NCBI RefSeq assembly: GCF_901709675.1
Contig: NC_051092.1
Span: 12,768,491-12,832,490, forward strand
DNA length: 64,000 nt
Direction of reading: 5' to 3'
Source: Syngnathus acus
Lineage: Eukaryota > Chordata > Actinopteri > Syngnathiformes > Syngnathidae
The translations under genes were made by a program, and so were the position numbers. Below, in pieces: positions 1-55,900 of this stretch. Under the pieces are notes generated by a model. That model saw nothing but the letters and a program-made list of their open reading frames with translations, ran no database searches and had not been told where the DNA came from. How positions within the stretch are numbered: position 1 is the first letter of the stretch; each line of letters begins with the position of its first letter.

Positions 1-1139
1 GCACACATCCCCGTGTGCGTCCGTTTCCCGCAAGAGAGCACAGTGAAGCAGGTAAAGAAATACTCGTGTCATGACCCCTGGGCTCGTCTGGTGTAAAGGC
101 CCCTGGGAAGCTGCTAAGAAGTGAGCCAAAAAGGCTGAGCAGAAGAGTCCTACTACATTGAACCCACGTAACTGTATAGCGCAAACTAAACTCAGCATAT
201 CAGTGGAAAACCGTATTCAGTGTATATTCTGTTTGCATGCATTGCTGCTCCAGGTGTGTTTGATTTTAATGCATACGTTAAATAGTGTCTTTAATAACTT
301 TAAATGTGGTTTAATTGCATAGGCGGGGTTTAAACTATTCAACAAAACTGTTTCAACATGGTCTCTTTATATCAGCGATTTTAGCTATTGTGGTGTGAGC
401 CTGAAACATTCACTGTCCTCACCGACTGAACAACCATTTCTCTACTGCAGCTACGGATTGGTTGGTGCCTGGTCAAAAGTTCAGCCTGTGCATATGTAAA
501 AAGGTGGCCTGGTGCCCGAGGCAGAATCCAGGGTAAAATAATCACGCAAAGAAGCGTGGGACCAGGCAAGAGCGCTGATCAACCGGCGTTACCGGGGTGT
601 CCGATAGGAGCGGCACCCGCAGCGCCGACTCCCTTTTGGCCATTACGGCGACGGATGCGATTTCTAGTCACTGTGGGCCTATAGTTAGGGTATAGATTTG
701 ATGAGTATAGGCCAGGGCCCAGCTGCTACGAGCCTGAGGGTACGCCGATCTTCGGGGGGCAATCAGTCAGTCGACAAAATGTCACAGAGTCAGGGTTACA
801 GCATGGCAACTTCACAAAAGGTTACAGCCAAGACAAAGATTCATTATGGGATGTTGAAATGTGCACCCAATGTCATTTTGTCTCCAAACTACATTGCATG
901 TCGAAATCTGACCTACAGGTCAATATTATGAAAATTATTAAAGACAATAAATCAGCTTTTGTTAAAATAGTATTGTCTTATTTTCATAGTTTACAGTCTT
1001 TATTTTAACCCTGCACCCCCCCACAAAAAAGATCACCAGAATGGGTCAGCTCTCGCAAAACTTTGACTATCACACATCAAATGAATCAGTCAAAATCTGT
1101 CAATCAAAGTCGGAGTATTAATCACAGCGTCTAAATCAA

Positions 1140-1400
1140 GAGAGCCGCGATAACGTGCCAGCCTTCATCTCTCAACACACAAGCAAGCACATGCAAACCA
1201 CTGCAGGCCCAGATCATTTAATGCTGATAATGTGTGCAAAGGACACAAGGAAAACTCCCACTCTAAACACGCTGAATTAAAGAAACAGGGGCTTTACAGA
1301 CCATCTCTGATAAGCAGATCAAGGCATGGGGAGGGGAACATGATGTTAGCGCCAGATAGTTTGGCTGATTAAAATGTCACGGCACTTTATAGATGCTTTT
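1140..1400. other. Candidate conserved non-coding element
   Basis: Complex, repeat-free sequence of balanced composition, containing GCTGATAATG, AGCAGATCAAGG and TTGGCTGATTAA. Proposed only from its appearance and from location next to the MAF domain. Confidence 0.25.
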
Positions 1401-1939
1401 CTCAACTCAGCAAAATGGAATCAGCGATGGCACATCAGTGGCGGAGTGGGTTGTGCTCTCTGCTAATAGACAACTTTCTTTTGCTTTAAGTGGAAGTCAC
1501 AGTACAAAGAAAGTGACGGCTTACCGACATACGTATTTCGTGCACAAAAAATTTCGCCTGGAAGTATTTTACATTGTCTTAATATTGCGAATCTGTGCTA
1601 GGTTACTTGTGTGTAAGTCCATACCAACAAAAGCTGTTGAAAGATGTTTTTTTTTTTATTGTTTTATCTCTGCACACACTCCATACACAATAAATCTAAC
1701 CCATTAAAAAACAATGTCTTCAAGATTTGTGAAAATATATATCCAGTCTTCAACATATCTGCGGCACATAACATGAAGCGATACAACGGGGGTTCCTTGT
1801 ACATCACTCCACCTGCGTTGCCATAAATCAAAACTATGTTTTAAATGAGAGGCAGGTTATTTGTGCAAGAACACACATGGGGGGCCTCCATGATTGTTTT
1901 TTGGATTCCACATTCTGCTTATGTTTGCATCCCCGAACA

Positions 1940-2460
1940 ATCTCGGCGGATCCCGTAAGTGTACGCGTGCAATTAAAGCGATAGCATCTTCATAGCCCCG
2001 TAACCAATAACGGAAATAATATCACTGTTTTATTAAGCCCTTAATGTGGGGGTGAGGGGGATGGGGGCAAACTGTGTGAGGAGCGGAGGGTTTTTAAAGA
2101 GGATACACTTCCAGGGGTCTTATCAAGGCCAGATTTAAATAAAAGCAAACGCTCAGCTTAAGGGTGTGCCAGAGTGCAAGTGAGAGTCCGTGCATGTGTG
2201 TGTGGCCTTTATCAGACACGAGTTTGAACTAATCGCTGTGTCAGCACACCCCGAATTTTAATTACTAGCCCTACCTTTGCCCTTTAATATTTACTAACAT
2301 CTACACGACGTTTAATTAAGCATGTGCGGGAAAGTCGGGATCCACTCCGATAATTGCTTTTAAAGACACACCCACTTAGACATGCCAGGAACACAAAACT
2401 TGACGTCCACTTAGGTTCAATAAACTGTCATCGACCAATTAACACATGCATCTTCAAATT
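1940..2460. other. Candidate conserved non-coding element
   Basis: Complex sequence with GTGCAATTAAAGCGATAG, TTTTAATTACTAGCCC and GTTTAATTAAGCATGTG homeodomain-type cores and a CCTTTATCAG GATA-type site. No coding potential. Confidence 0.3.
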
Positions 2461-2517
2461 TGTCAAGTAGTATGAGTTGTGCTTCCAAAGACGGTGCTAA
2501 CAAAAAGTGTTGATAAC

Positions 2518-2655
2518 GAAACTAGCATCAATGTCGCCTGTACTGCTACACCTCTAAACAACTTCTGGTTGAACACAAACAGGAGCAACAAATGCAGACA
2601 GACCATACAACAACACTCAGTCACATATTCTTTATCCTCTGCAAAAAACGACAAA
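2518..2655 (+). repeat. Interspersed repeat fragment (copy B)
   Basis: Blocks ACTAGCATCAATGTCGCCTG and CACATATTCTTTATCCTCTG, then CAAAAAACGAC, correspond to copy A at 5508-5590 at the same spacing with some length change. It is followed within 20 bases by a CTCF-like motif. Confidence 0.65.
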
Positions 2656-2674
2656 TATAACTGCATGCATTGTA

Positions 2675-2690
2675 CTGCCCCCTGGTGGCC
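2675..2690 (-). promoter_or_regulatory. CTCF-like motif
   Basis: On the minus strand CCACCAGGGGGCAG matches all 14 positions of the CTCF core consensus (CCASYAGRKGGCRS). It lies just after an interspersed repeat; CTCF sites are often carried by repeats. Occupancy is unknown. Confidence 0.55.
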
Positions 2691-3979
2691 CAGGAGCATA
2701 AATAAGGAGGCTTACTGAATTAAAGCACTTGAGAAGCACTTTTCACATGAGACCTAAGTGTTTATCAGAAAGAGAGTTTTTTCTAAAAATATACATCTTA
2801 TTGTTGACATTAACACTACGCTTAAATAAAATTCAATACAATTTTAAAAGCAAACGTATTATACTTATACTATTATATATATTATCGTTCAAAACAACTG
2901 AACTGTAGCTAGAAATTAATAATCACACCCAATACACTGGGCTGCACATTTTACAGTAAATTACAAATTCTATTTGTAAAAAAAAAAAAGACTAAAAGGC
3001 TGATTTGTCTTCAAGACTTTGTAAGCTGTGTTTATATGCAAACCAGATGGCTCGCCGTCACGGCCTTGGCACCCCGTCATTACCCTGCGAGCCCCACAAG
3101 ACACAACAGTGAGCCCCTCCCTGCACTCTGGAAGGAAAATCCATGGAGGAAACACTCACTCCATTGTTGTGTGACCCTTATCCACTTCAACTTCATCACA
3201 AGTCACCATTCTGACCCCCAAAACAAAGTTCCCGGGGTCAGAGGGGCATGCCAACTCCAACACCGCCGTCATAAGAAAGCAGCGATTCTCAAGTGGGGCC
3301 TGGCTTTAATTGAACAAATAAACCAAACATCCCATCAGTTCAACATGTGGCCTCCCTCTTGGCATTTCCCTCTAAATGATAGCTTGTGTGAACATAATGT
3401 CTTGACTGTACTCGCACTTTTGGACAGGCCTCTCCAAAGCACGGCTGTAAGATAAGGCATCAAAAAATATGTGGTAAGAATTTCTCCTGGTGGGATCGGG
3501 GTACGTGGCAGAGTTCATTGTGTCAGTGCTCCGGGGTACATGGAGAGAGCACGCATTTACAGTAATCCAATAGTCACCGTACACAGGATCCAAAAGGCCC
3601 CGGTGAGGGGAAGGGGAACAGTCACTTAGAGTTAAACAAACAGCAACGGGCAGAGGAGGAAAACATGCCAGAGAATATCTCTATGAGAAAAGCAGACCTT
3701 CTTCCTGAACGCTCACAATGAGCACATGGTGCCCCCTCTCCATCCTCTTCCTCTACCGCATCCCACAAACACAAGGAGACAAATAAAATGCTGACCAAGG
3801 GATACATCAGCCAGTGAAAAACAAACAGCGCGTGTGAGGTGACTTTGTACAATGAACTCAAGCACAGCCATGATAGCGCGAGCGACCCGTTCGGGTGACT
3901 AGCAACATGTGCTTAATTTCCACCAAGTGCTGTTTCATTTGGTTCAGTGTGGTACAAAAAATGTCAGTGCTTCCATGAC

Positions 3980-4440
3980 AAAAAGTCGCAACAGTTGCTA
4001 AAATGTTTAACATGTTCATATCTGTAAGTGTTGACGTTTTTCCTTGAACTTATTTTTCAAATTTTGAACATTTAAAATAAAAAATGTGGTAGCTTGTAAC
4101 ATTCTTTCAGCAATAGTTAAAAGAACAAAACTTTATAGTAGTTAGTTCAACATGTATTTTTAAAAAATATATTGATTTCTTAAAATTCTTTTCCAGCTTA
4201 TTGTCATTATTTTTAATGAATAATTGCTCATCGTTTATTTTATCTTGAAAGTAGAAAATAAACAAAACGATGTTTATTTAATAAATAAAACTTATAGAAT
4301 CTTATATCCAACTTTTTCACCTTTTAAATTACAAAAAATAAAATTATTTAAAAATAACATTTAAAATATACAAATATTCAGATTTTTTTTATTTTTATAT
4401 TATTATTTTAAAATACCAATATCTTCTGAAACTTTTACTC
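3980..4440. other. AT-rich low-complexity block
   Basis: This is A/T-dominated sequence with many AAAATA/TTTATT runs and no open frame of note, 190 bases from wwox exon 8. I see no transposon ends. Confidence 0.7.
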
Positions 4441-4504
4441 TCTCATAACATTCCGGGTCATGTTTAATTTATTATTAGACTAATGGGCAGGCAAAAAAAA
4501 GGTA

Positions 4505-4555
4505 GCAGGCTAGAAATGGCACCTGGGCCAGATTTTGGGCACCCCTTTTAAAACG
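4505..4555. repeat. Possible hAT-like terminal fragment
   Basis: CACCTGGGCCAGATTTTGGG, then CACCCCTTTT, has the GGCCAGATTT...GCACCCC pattern seen in hAT ends. It is short and divergent. Confidence 0.35.
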
Positions 4556-4628
4556 TGCCCGGGCAAATCAAACCAAAGTGAACTTGGAGTAACTTGACAA
4601 TCGAGTGATTTTCATTTTAGGTTCCTAC

Positions 4629-50600
<45,972 letters not shown>

Positions 50601-50780
50601 TGCGTTTCAATATGGGAAACTTAATGCAAGTTCCGTGCACAGTGACACTAGCGTCTTAGAAACCAAAACAAAAATAGCCGAGAGTCACGGTGCAGTCTGG
50701 TACTTCCGCAATAATATGATGACGCTTGCCGCGGTGTTTGATGGGATATTGAGTCAAAAGAAATGTGGGACGTTTGCTTG
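50601..50780 (-). promoter_or_regulatory. wwox 5' UTR and presumed proximal promoter
   Basis: This is the sequence immediately upstream of the wwox ATG. On the minus strand it contains a GCGGAAGT ETS-type core (about 50703-50710 on the plus strand) and CpG-containing CACCGCGGCAAGCG, and has no TATA box that I can see. This fits a housekeeping-type promoter. The transcription start is not determined. Confidence 0.45.
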
Positions 50781-51534
50781 TCGTCGTCATTTCTAATTTT
50801 ATGTTACGTCCGTTTTTTTTGTTGTAAACTTAATTGCGGCAGCAAAATAATAACACGTTTGTTGGCTATAGGATTATAACAACCTTTTTAATCATATGTA
50901 TTTTTGACATGACCCTATTTCATTAACGGACAATTTAGACAAAAGAACATTTATCCATTGTTACGTGTGGTACCATTGCATGACCCTAACCCACTATCAT
51001 AATGGAATCAAACACTGCAGAAAATGGATGAATGGGTGGGAAAATAATTTATTTGTCATTTCATTTTGCAAAATTACACAACTTAGCATTTTTATGAAAT
51101 AATTATCATCACATCAATGATCAAGACATTTGAAAATGAGATTTGGTTATAATTGTATTATTAAAATGACACATTGCCACTTTGTTTTTCGTGAAGGAGT
51201 CTATATTCAGTATACAGGTAGTGCAATTCTATATAATATCACAAGTAGCATGCTGCATGTACAGTTTTGCCCAACGAGAAACATGTAGGTGTCCTATTAT
51301 TGTGTCACGTTGCATGTAGTTGTCCTATTATTATGTCAACGTTGTGCTATTAGTGAGGTCAACGTACACTGACTTTAAGATGAATATCAAGGATATCAAA
51401 TAAATGCTAGAATGGCTCGCTATGAAGCTCTGTGAGCAATGCTACATGATGTGGTATGCCTTGATGTTGAGAATGACATGGGGAGAACGTATAGTTTAGG
51501 AGGACACAACATCAGGAATGTACCTTTCGATACA

Positions 51535-51559
51535 ATCCATCCATCCATCCATCCATCCA
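51535..51559. repeat. (ATCC)6 tract
   Basis: Six ATCC units; read on the other strand this is a GGAT run like the tails of fish LINE copies, but no coding part is attached here. Confidence 0.9.
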
Positions 51560-52049
51560 ATGCAATAGAACTGTGGAGATAGTGTTTTCAGGTCGTTAGA
51601 AACAGTCTCAAGAACACATTTGCAAATTTTGGACAGAAGTGTGCTGGTTGGTCTTTGAGGGGTCAGCAGAAATGTTTTCAAACGATAAGAATAGGAAATT
51701 GCATTAATTGTTAAAATTAAAAAGTAAGCACACAAGCTTGCAAAATTACATAAGAAGATTTTGAGGAGCTTCTTTGGAAGGGGGGAACAAGAAATTTAAT
51801 AAGACAGAAGAAAAGCCTCCAACTTCGAAATAAACAAAAGCTGTTGTCAAATTATAATATTATAATATGTGACAGGCTCGTGGAAGAGGCGATGAAGCCA
51901 TCAAAACAGCTTTGGAACATGGAGAATAAGTAAAAAGATTACCTCTAGAAAGATGGTACTCTGAAACAAAGCTACCGCTAATTTTAATAACTATTTTTAG
52001 TGAAACTGAAATGTGTTTTTAATCAGTTTTAGAATATTTTTGTATGCCA

Positions 52050-52240
52050 TGGTCCGCTTACCCAAGGGACAGCAGCTTGAGCAGGGAATCCCAGACTTCC
52101 CTCTCCTTAGCCACTTCATCCAGCTCCTTCTGGGGAAGTTTGAGATGTTCCCAAACCAGCTGGAAGGCAGTCTCTCTAGTATATCCTGGGGTCATCCTCG
52201 GAGTCCCCTCCAAGTGTGTCGTGCCCGGAACACCTTATCA
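52050..52240 (-). mobile_element. Decayed 3' fragment of a Rex3-like LINE
   Basis: Read on the minus strand, this region aligns by eye with the C-terminal coding end of the Rex3 copy in wwox intron 5 (about 18012-18205). Shared blocks include GTGTTCCGGGCA, CGAGGATGACCC versus CGGGGACGACCC, GAGAGGGAAGTCTGGGA, and AAGCTGCTG followed by a TAAGCGG-like end. Substitutions are numerous and frames are broken, so it is much older than the intron 5 copy. It is a 5'-truncated relic, which is the usual state of Rex3. Confidence 0.8.
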
Positions 52241-52461
52241 TGTTATAATGTACTTACATGAGACCGGTTCGTACTGGGTTGGGGAACGTTGCTGTGGTGT
52301 AGAAGAGAAAGGGGAAAAAAATACATTTTTATATTAAATACAAATACATTGATCATGGATGGATTCATCATCCAGATACTACTATCAGACAGACATTTTG
52401 AGGATAGTTTGATGAATGCTTGGGAAAAGAATCATATGTAAGGGTTATGGCTGCATAAGTA

Positions 52462-52553
52462 ACGCATGCGCATTGGTGACAAAACGTTACCAAGACGGTA
52501 CTGGTGAAGCGTTATACCGCCTTGGTAACGTTTTGACACCAATGCGCATGCGC
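52462..52553. repeat. 39-bp imperfect inverted repeat (hairpin) with paired NRF1-like and CCAAT motifs
   Basis: Arm 1 is 52462-52500 and arm 2 is 52515-52553. They are reverse complements with three mismatches, separated by a 14-base loop. Each arm contains GCATGCGC next to an ATTGG/CCAAT box, and arm 2 continues into TGCGCATGCGCA, a full NRF1-type palindrome. Similarity extends outwards: GGCTGC precedes arm 1 with a 7-base interruption, and GCAGCC follows arm 2. It lies about 300 bases upstream of the nfat5 ATG, so it could be promoter sequence, a small foldback element, or both. Confidence 0.85.
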
Positions 52554-52855
52554 AGCCAAGGGGGCGGAACCAGGACGTGGGCCGACCTCTACAGAAGTGT
52601 GTGCGTGTTTGTGTGTGCGTCTCCCCTCACAAACTCACAACGTGATGAGACGTGCTAGTTAACGGGTTTTTATGTGCTTTTTTTTTTGTATTAAAACTTT
52701 TTTTGTATGCCGATTTGTCCAATACGTTCGTAGTGTTTCGATGCCGTATTCTATCTCATTCCGACCTGGGGGACGCACAATTGATTGGCCGAGGAAAAAC
52801 GACTTGGTTTCTGCCGAAGAGTGTCTGCTTCCCCTCCCCTCGATGAAGCGCTGCG
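52554..52855 (+). promoter_or_regulatory. nfat5 proximal promoter and 5' UTR region
   Basis: A GC box (GGGGCGGA) lies at 52560-52567, followed by ACGTGG (about 52575). A T-rich tract (52679-52703) and a CpG-bearing segment precede the start codon. There is no convincing TATA element. The transcription start site cannot be placed from sequence alone. The upstream hairpin adds NRF1-like and CCAAT sites. Confidence 0.45.
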
Positions 52856-52928
52856 ATGCCCTCTGATTTTGTCTCCCTCCTCAGCTCGGATCTCGATCTC
52901 AATTCCCCCAAATCTCTCTACTCTAAAG
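52856..52928 (+). CDS. nfat5: nfat5 exon 1 (start codon)
   Basis: It encodes [20 protein letters not shown] then LYSK plus one base, with donor AAAG|GTAAGG. Human NFAT5 starts [20 protein letters not shown] LYSR. The one-base overhang joins AG of exon 2 to give Glu, exactly as in the human YSR-ESVYD junction. The ATG context (GCGATGC) is moderate, but the match to the family start fixes it. Confidence 0.95.
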
Positions 52929-55900
52929 GTAAGGGTTGGCAGAATAAACATGACGCGAACTAGTTTGGGCCCTGCTTTTAATCAGGGGTAATGCCCCCCT
53001 GCCGTTCGCTCGCCCCCGTTAATCTGCTAGCTAGCCGCGGTTAGCTTTTCTCGCCATCAGCCACTTAGCCGAGCTAGCCGATTTAGTTAGCCGCCAATTG
53101 GCTCGCTCGTTCGTTGATGGCTACCTGCGTGCTTGGGCTTCCCCTGGTCCCATGCGCGGTGGAGACCGATGTACTGCGTGGGTTTTGTTTTGTTCTAACA
53201 TCTTTTGGTTCCGATAACAACGCTCCAGGTCGCTTATCCACCTGAAACAGAGAAATCGTGGGCTAAGATAAAGATTATGTTTGTCGGTAGTACACAGATG
53301 TTGGCGCCCATACTGATCACTAGCATGGAGCTAACCTCGCATTCTGTGTGGGGTGTACTATGAACCCCCGTTTATCGCGGGTAATGCATTCAAAACCCAC
53401 CCACCAGCGATAGCATAAATCCGCGATATAGCGAAATCATATAAAACGTTTTCCTCAAATTTCCCCTCACGCACGACCACATTTAAACACATCAGAACAC
53501 TTTAATTTATTATAACACAGATTTTATAATGCGTTAGAGCCTGTTCTCACGCTCTTACGGTTTCAAAATGACAAAGCGCGCTAGCTTCAAGCTGTTTGTC
53601 ACTCCTTGTTGAAACTTATGAATAAAATATGAAACATTTTAAAAAATCTTCATATTGCGATATTGGCCCATGCAATATGCGCATCCCAAAAATGTGCAAT
53701 GGGATTGTATGCTTTTTTTCTCAATTTGACCTTTCAGATGCCAATTTAAATCTACATCGCCATCCAATAGTTTCAACTCCGCCAAATTGGAGAGTTTTCT
53801 TGCATGAACTGTCATTTAAGGTCACGCTACAGCATCTCAATTGGATTTAAATCCGGATTGTGACTTGACCACTTCAAAACCTTAATTTTGTTCCTTTTGA
53901 GCCATTCTGAGGTGGACGTGCTAGTATGTGATGGAGTTTTGTCCTACGACATGATCCAAGAGTGCTTGATTGAGGGCACAAACCGATGGGCAGACTTTCT
54001 CCTTCAGGATGTAAAAAGCCGAATTCATCTTTCCGTTAATCACAGCAAGTGGTCCTGGTCCCAAGGAAGCAAAGCAGCCCTGGACCATCACACTGCTACC
54101 ACCATGCTTTATTAGCGAACAAACTTAGCCTTAGTGTTGCACTTCTGGACGCGCATGCATTTACTACAGGGGAAAGGAAATAGTGACTGTATTAGCAGTG
54201 TTGTTGCCTTGCCAGCCAGTCAGATCTCGACTGGAATCTTCTATTGCACTAACTCCTCTCGTGACATGGCGCCTTAGAAGCAGCAGAACCAAATCATTTT
54301 GTTGTGTTCTACCCAAAAAAATGGAGTGGGTGAGTTTGAGAATCGTCGAGTGTTCACTGTTATTTGGGCTCGTGTGTAGGGTGAGATGGCAAAGCTGTTT
54401 TGTTGTCTTGACAAGCCTCTCTGTTGTCTTGGGTTTGTTTTTTTGCAAAGCTGGACTCAAATCTGAAGTGTCCAAGTCACATGCTCTGATTTCACAACGG
54501 TGCTGCCACTCCACAGGGCTGGCTGCTGGCTGGCATCTCCTTGACACCCACAGGAGATGTTGCCATGGGGGCCACCAAAATGCCGCCATTAATTCTAGCC
54601 CAAGCACCTTAAATGCTGTGGACAAGAGTCCTGGAAGCTGCAGTGTTTAATTTCAGAGCAAGGGGGTGCTTTATCAACTTTGATTGAAGCTGTTCAGAAT
54701 ACGCTCTCAAAGCTCCTGTGGTCAGCTTGGGACTTTGTGCTGGATTTCAGAAGCTCTTGAAAGGTTGAACATGAGCCGTTCTGGCCTGAGACGCTGGTCG
54801 TCATCCGATTTGAATTTTGCCAAAGTGGAAACTGAAATTGCAGCTGTGGGTCTGCCAGCGTTTTAATATGTCTTAATTGTCATATAGTGTGTATTTAAAA
54901 AGTTAACTATTGTAGATGTTGGCGGGGGTGTAGAGAACAGGTTGCGCTTGCTGAAGCTTCAATTATTGTGACACTTAACATTCTGTGTTGTAAAACTTAA
55001 TTTGATTTATAACTAGATTAATGTATGACTACACAAGGCGGTACAACTTGGCGCTTTTTATTTGATTGTTTCATATTTATGGCCCTAACATTTTTTTCAT
55101 ACAATCTGACTTAATGACTGTATTCAGTATGACAGGATTCATTTAGCAGTATCATCTAATGAGGTGTCAGAAAGGTTCCAGAAATAGTGTCACAAAAGAT
55201 AGATTTCAAAGCAAAAACATGACCTTATCACCCTATGAAAGACAATCAACTCGCACGTCTCCAAAGAGACCCAGCAACGTTTGCTTTGTTTCGTGTCTGA
55301 CAAGAAGCGAGGTTTGGTGCAAGACAACTTATGACTGCAAACGATGCCCCCCAGCATTTGACGGTTTTTGGCCAAGAAGATTAACGGCATGCTGGAGTAA
55401 CAGCCCTACTCGCTGTGTCGTTATTTACCCTTTTTCCAAACTGAAGGGGACAAAACAAGTCGTATGCCACTTCCCAGATTGAAGGATGGTTATAAGAAGT
55501 TCAGATGATGGATGGATGGACACTGTACAAAGTTCTACAGAGCAGCATCCAGACTGCTGGGAAAGACTTTGAGAGTAGAAGTTTGGCTTACTTGAACAAA
55601 TTTTGGTAACCACGTTGGTGATGGAAACCCTTCCTCTAATTTTTTTTATAGAATATTTGCGTCAGCAAACGCACAAGCTCTCTGATTGGTTATTATATTT
55701 CACGTCGCAATACCGGATGGGCATTCCCATGCCCACGATAATTAACCGTCGTAATTACTTGTTGCATCATTGAAAGTTCAAAACCACACCAATATTTGAG
55801 CCAAAGAATACTGAAGCGGCACTGTCGGGCAGACAAAAGGCCTCTTTTACACGTGTATTGCGCAACATCCAGTAAAGTACTGCCTACCGTCACGCTGCCT

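Larger units (their letters stand above)
1..4628 (-). other. wwox intron 8, partial (window edge)
   Basis: No coding exon is recognised. I looked on the minus strand for the last wwox exon (QGAATTVYCA and MYFNNC segments) and did not see it. The stretch holds two complex candidate regulatory segments (about 1140-1400 and 1940-2460), an old interspersed repeat (2518-2655) followed by a CTCF-like motif, an AT-rich block (about 3980-4440) and a hAT-like terminal fragment near 4505-4555. In human this intron is the giant one, so a distant last exon is normal. Confidence 0.7.
50781..52440. other. wwox-nfat5 intergenic stretch
   Basis: This is mostly AT-rich sequence without a gene. A GGAT-type repeat tail lies near 51020-51040, a (ATCC)n tract at 51535-51559 and an antisense Rex3-like 3' fragment at about 52050-52240. 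No other coding signal is visible. Confidence 0.7.

Noticed and set aside
54164-54650. Overlapping 153- and 155-codon open frames on both strands in nfat5 intron 1
   Set aside because: Open on both strands at once. I considered an alternative nfat5 exon because of an [17 protein letters not shown] stretch faintly like human exon 3, but exon 3 must lie after exon 2 and the splice sites are poor.
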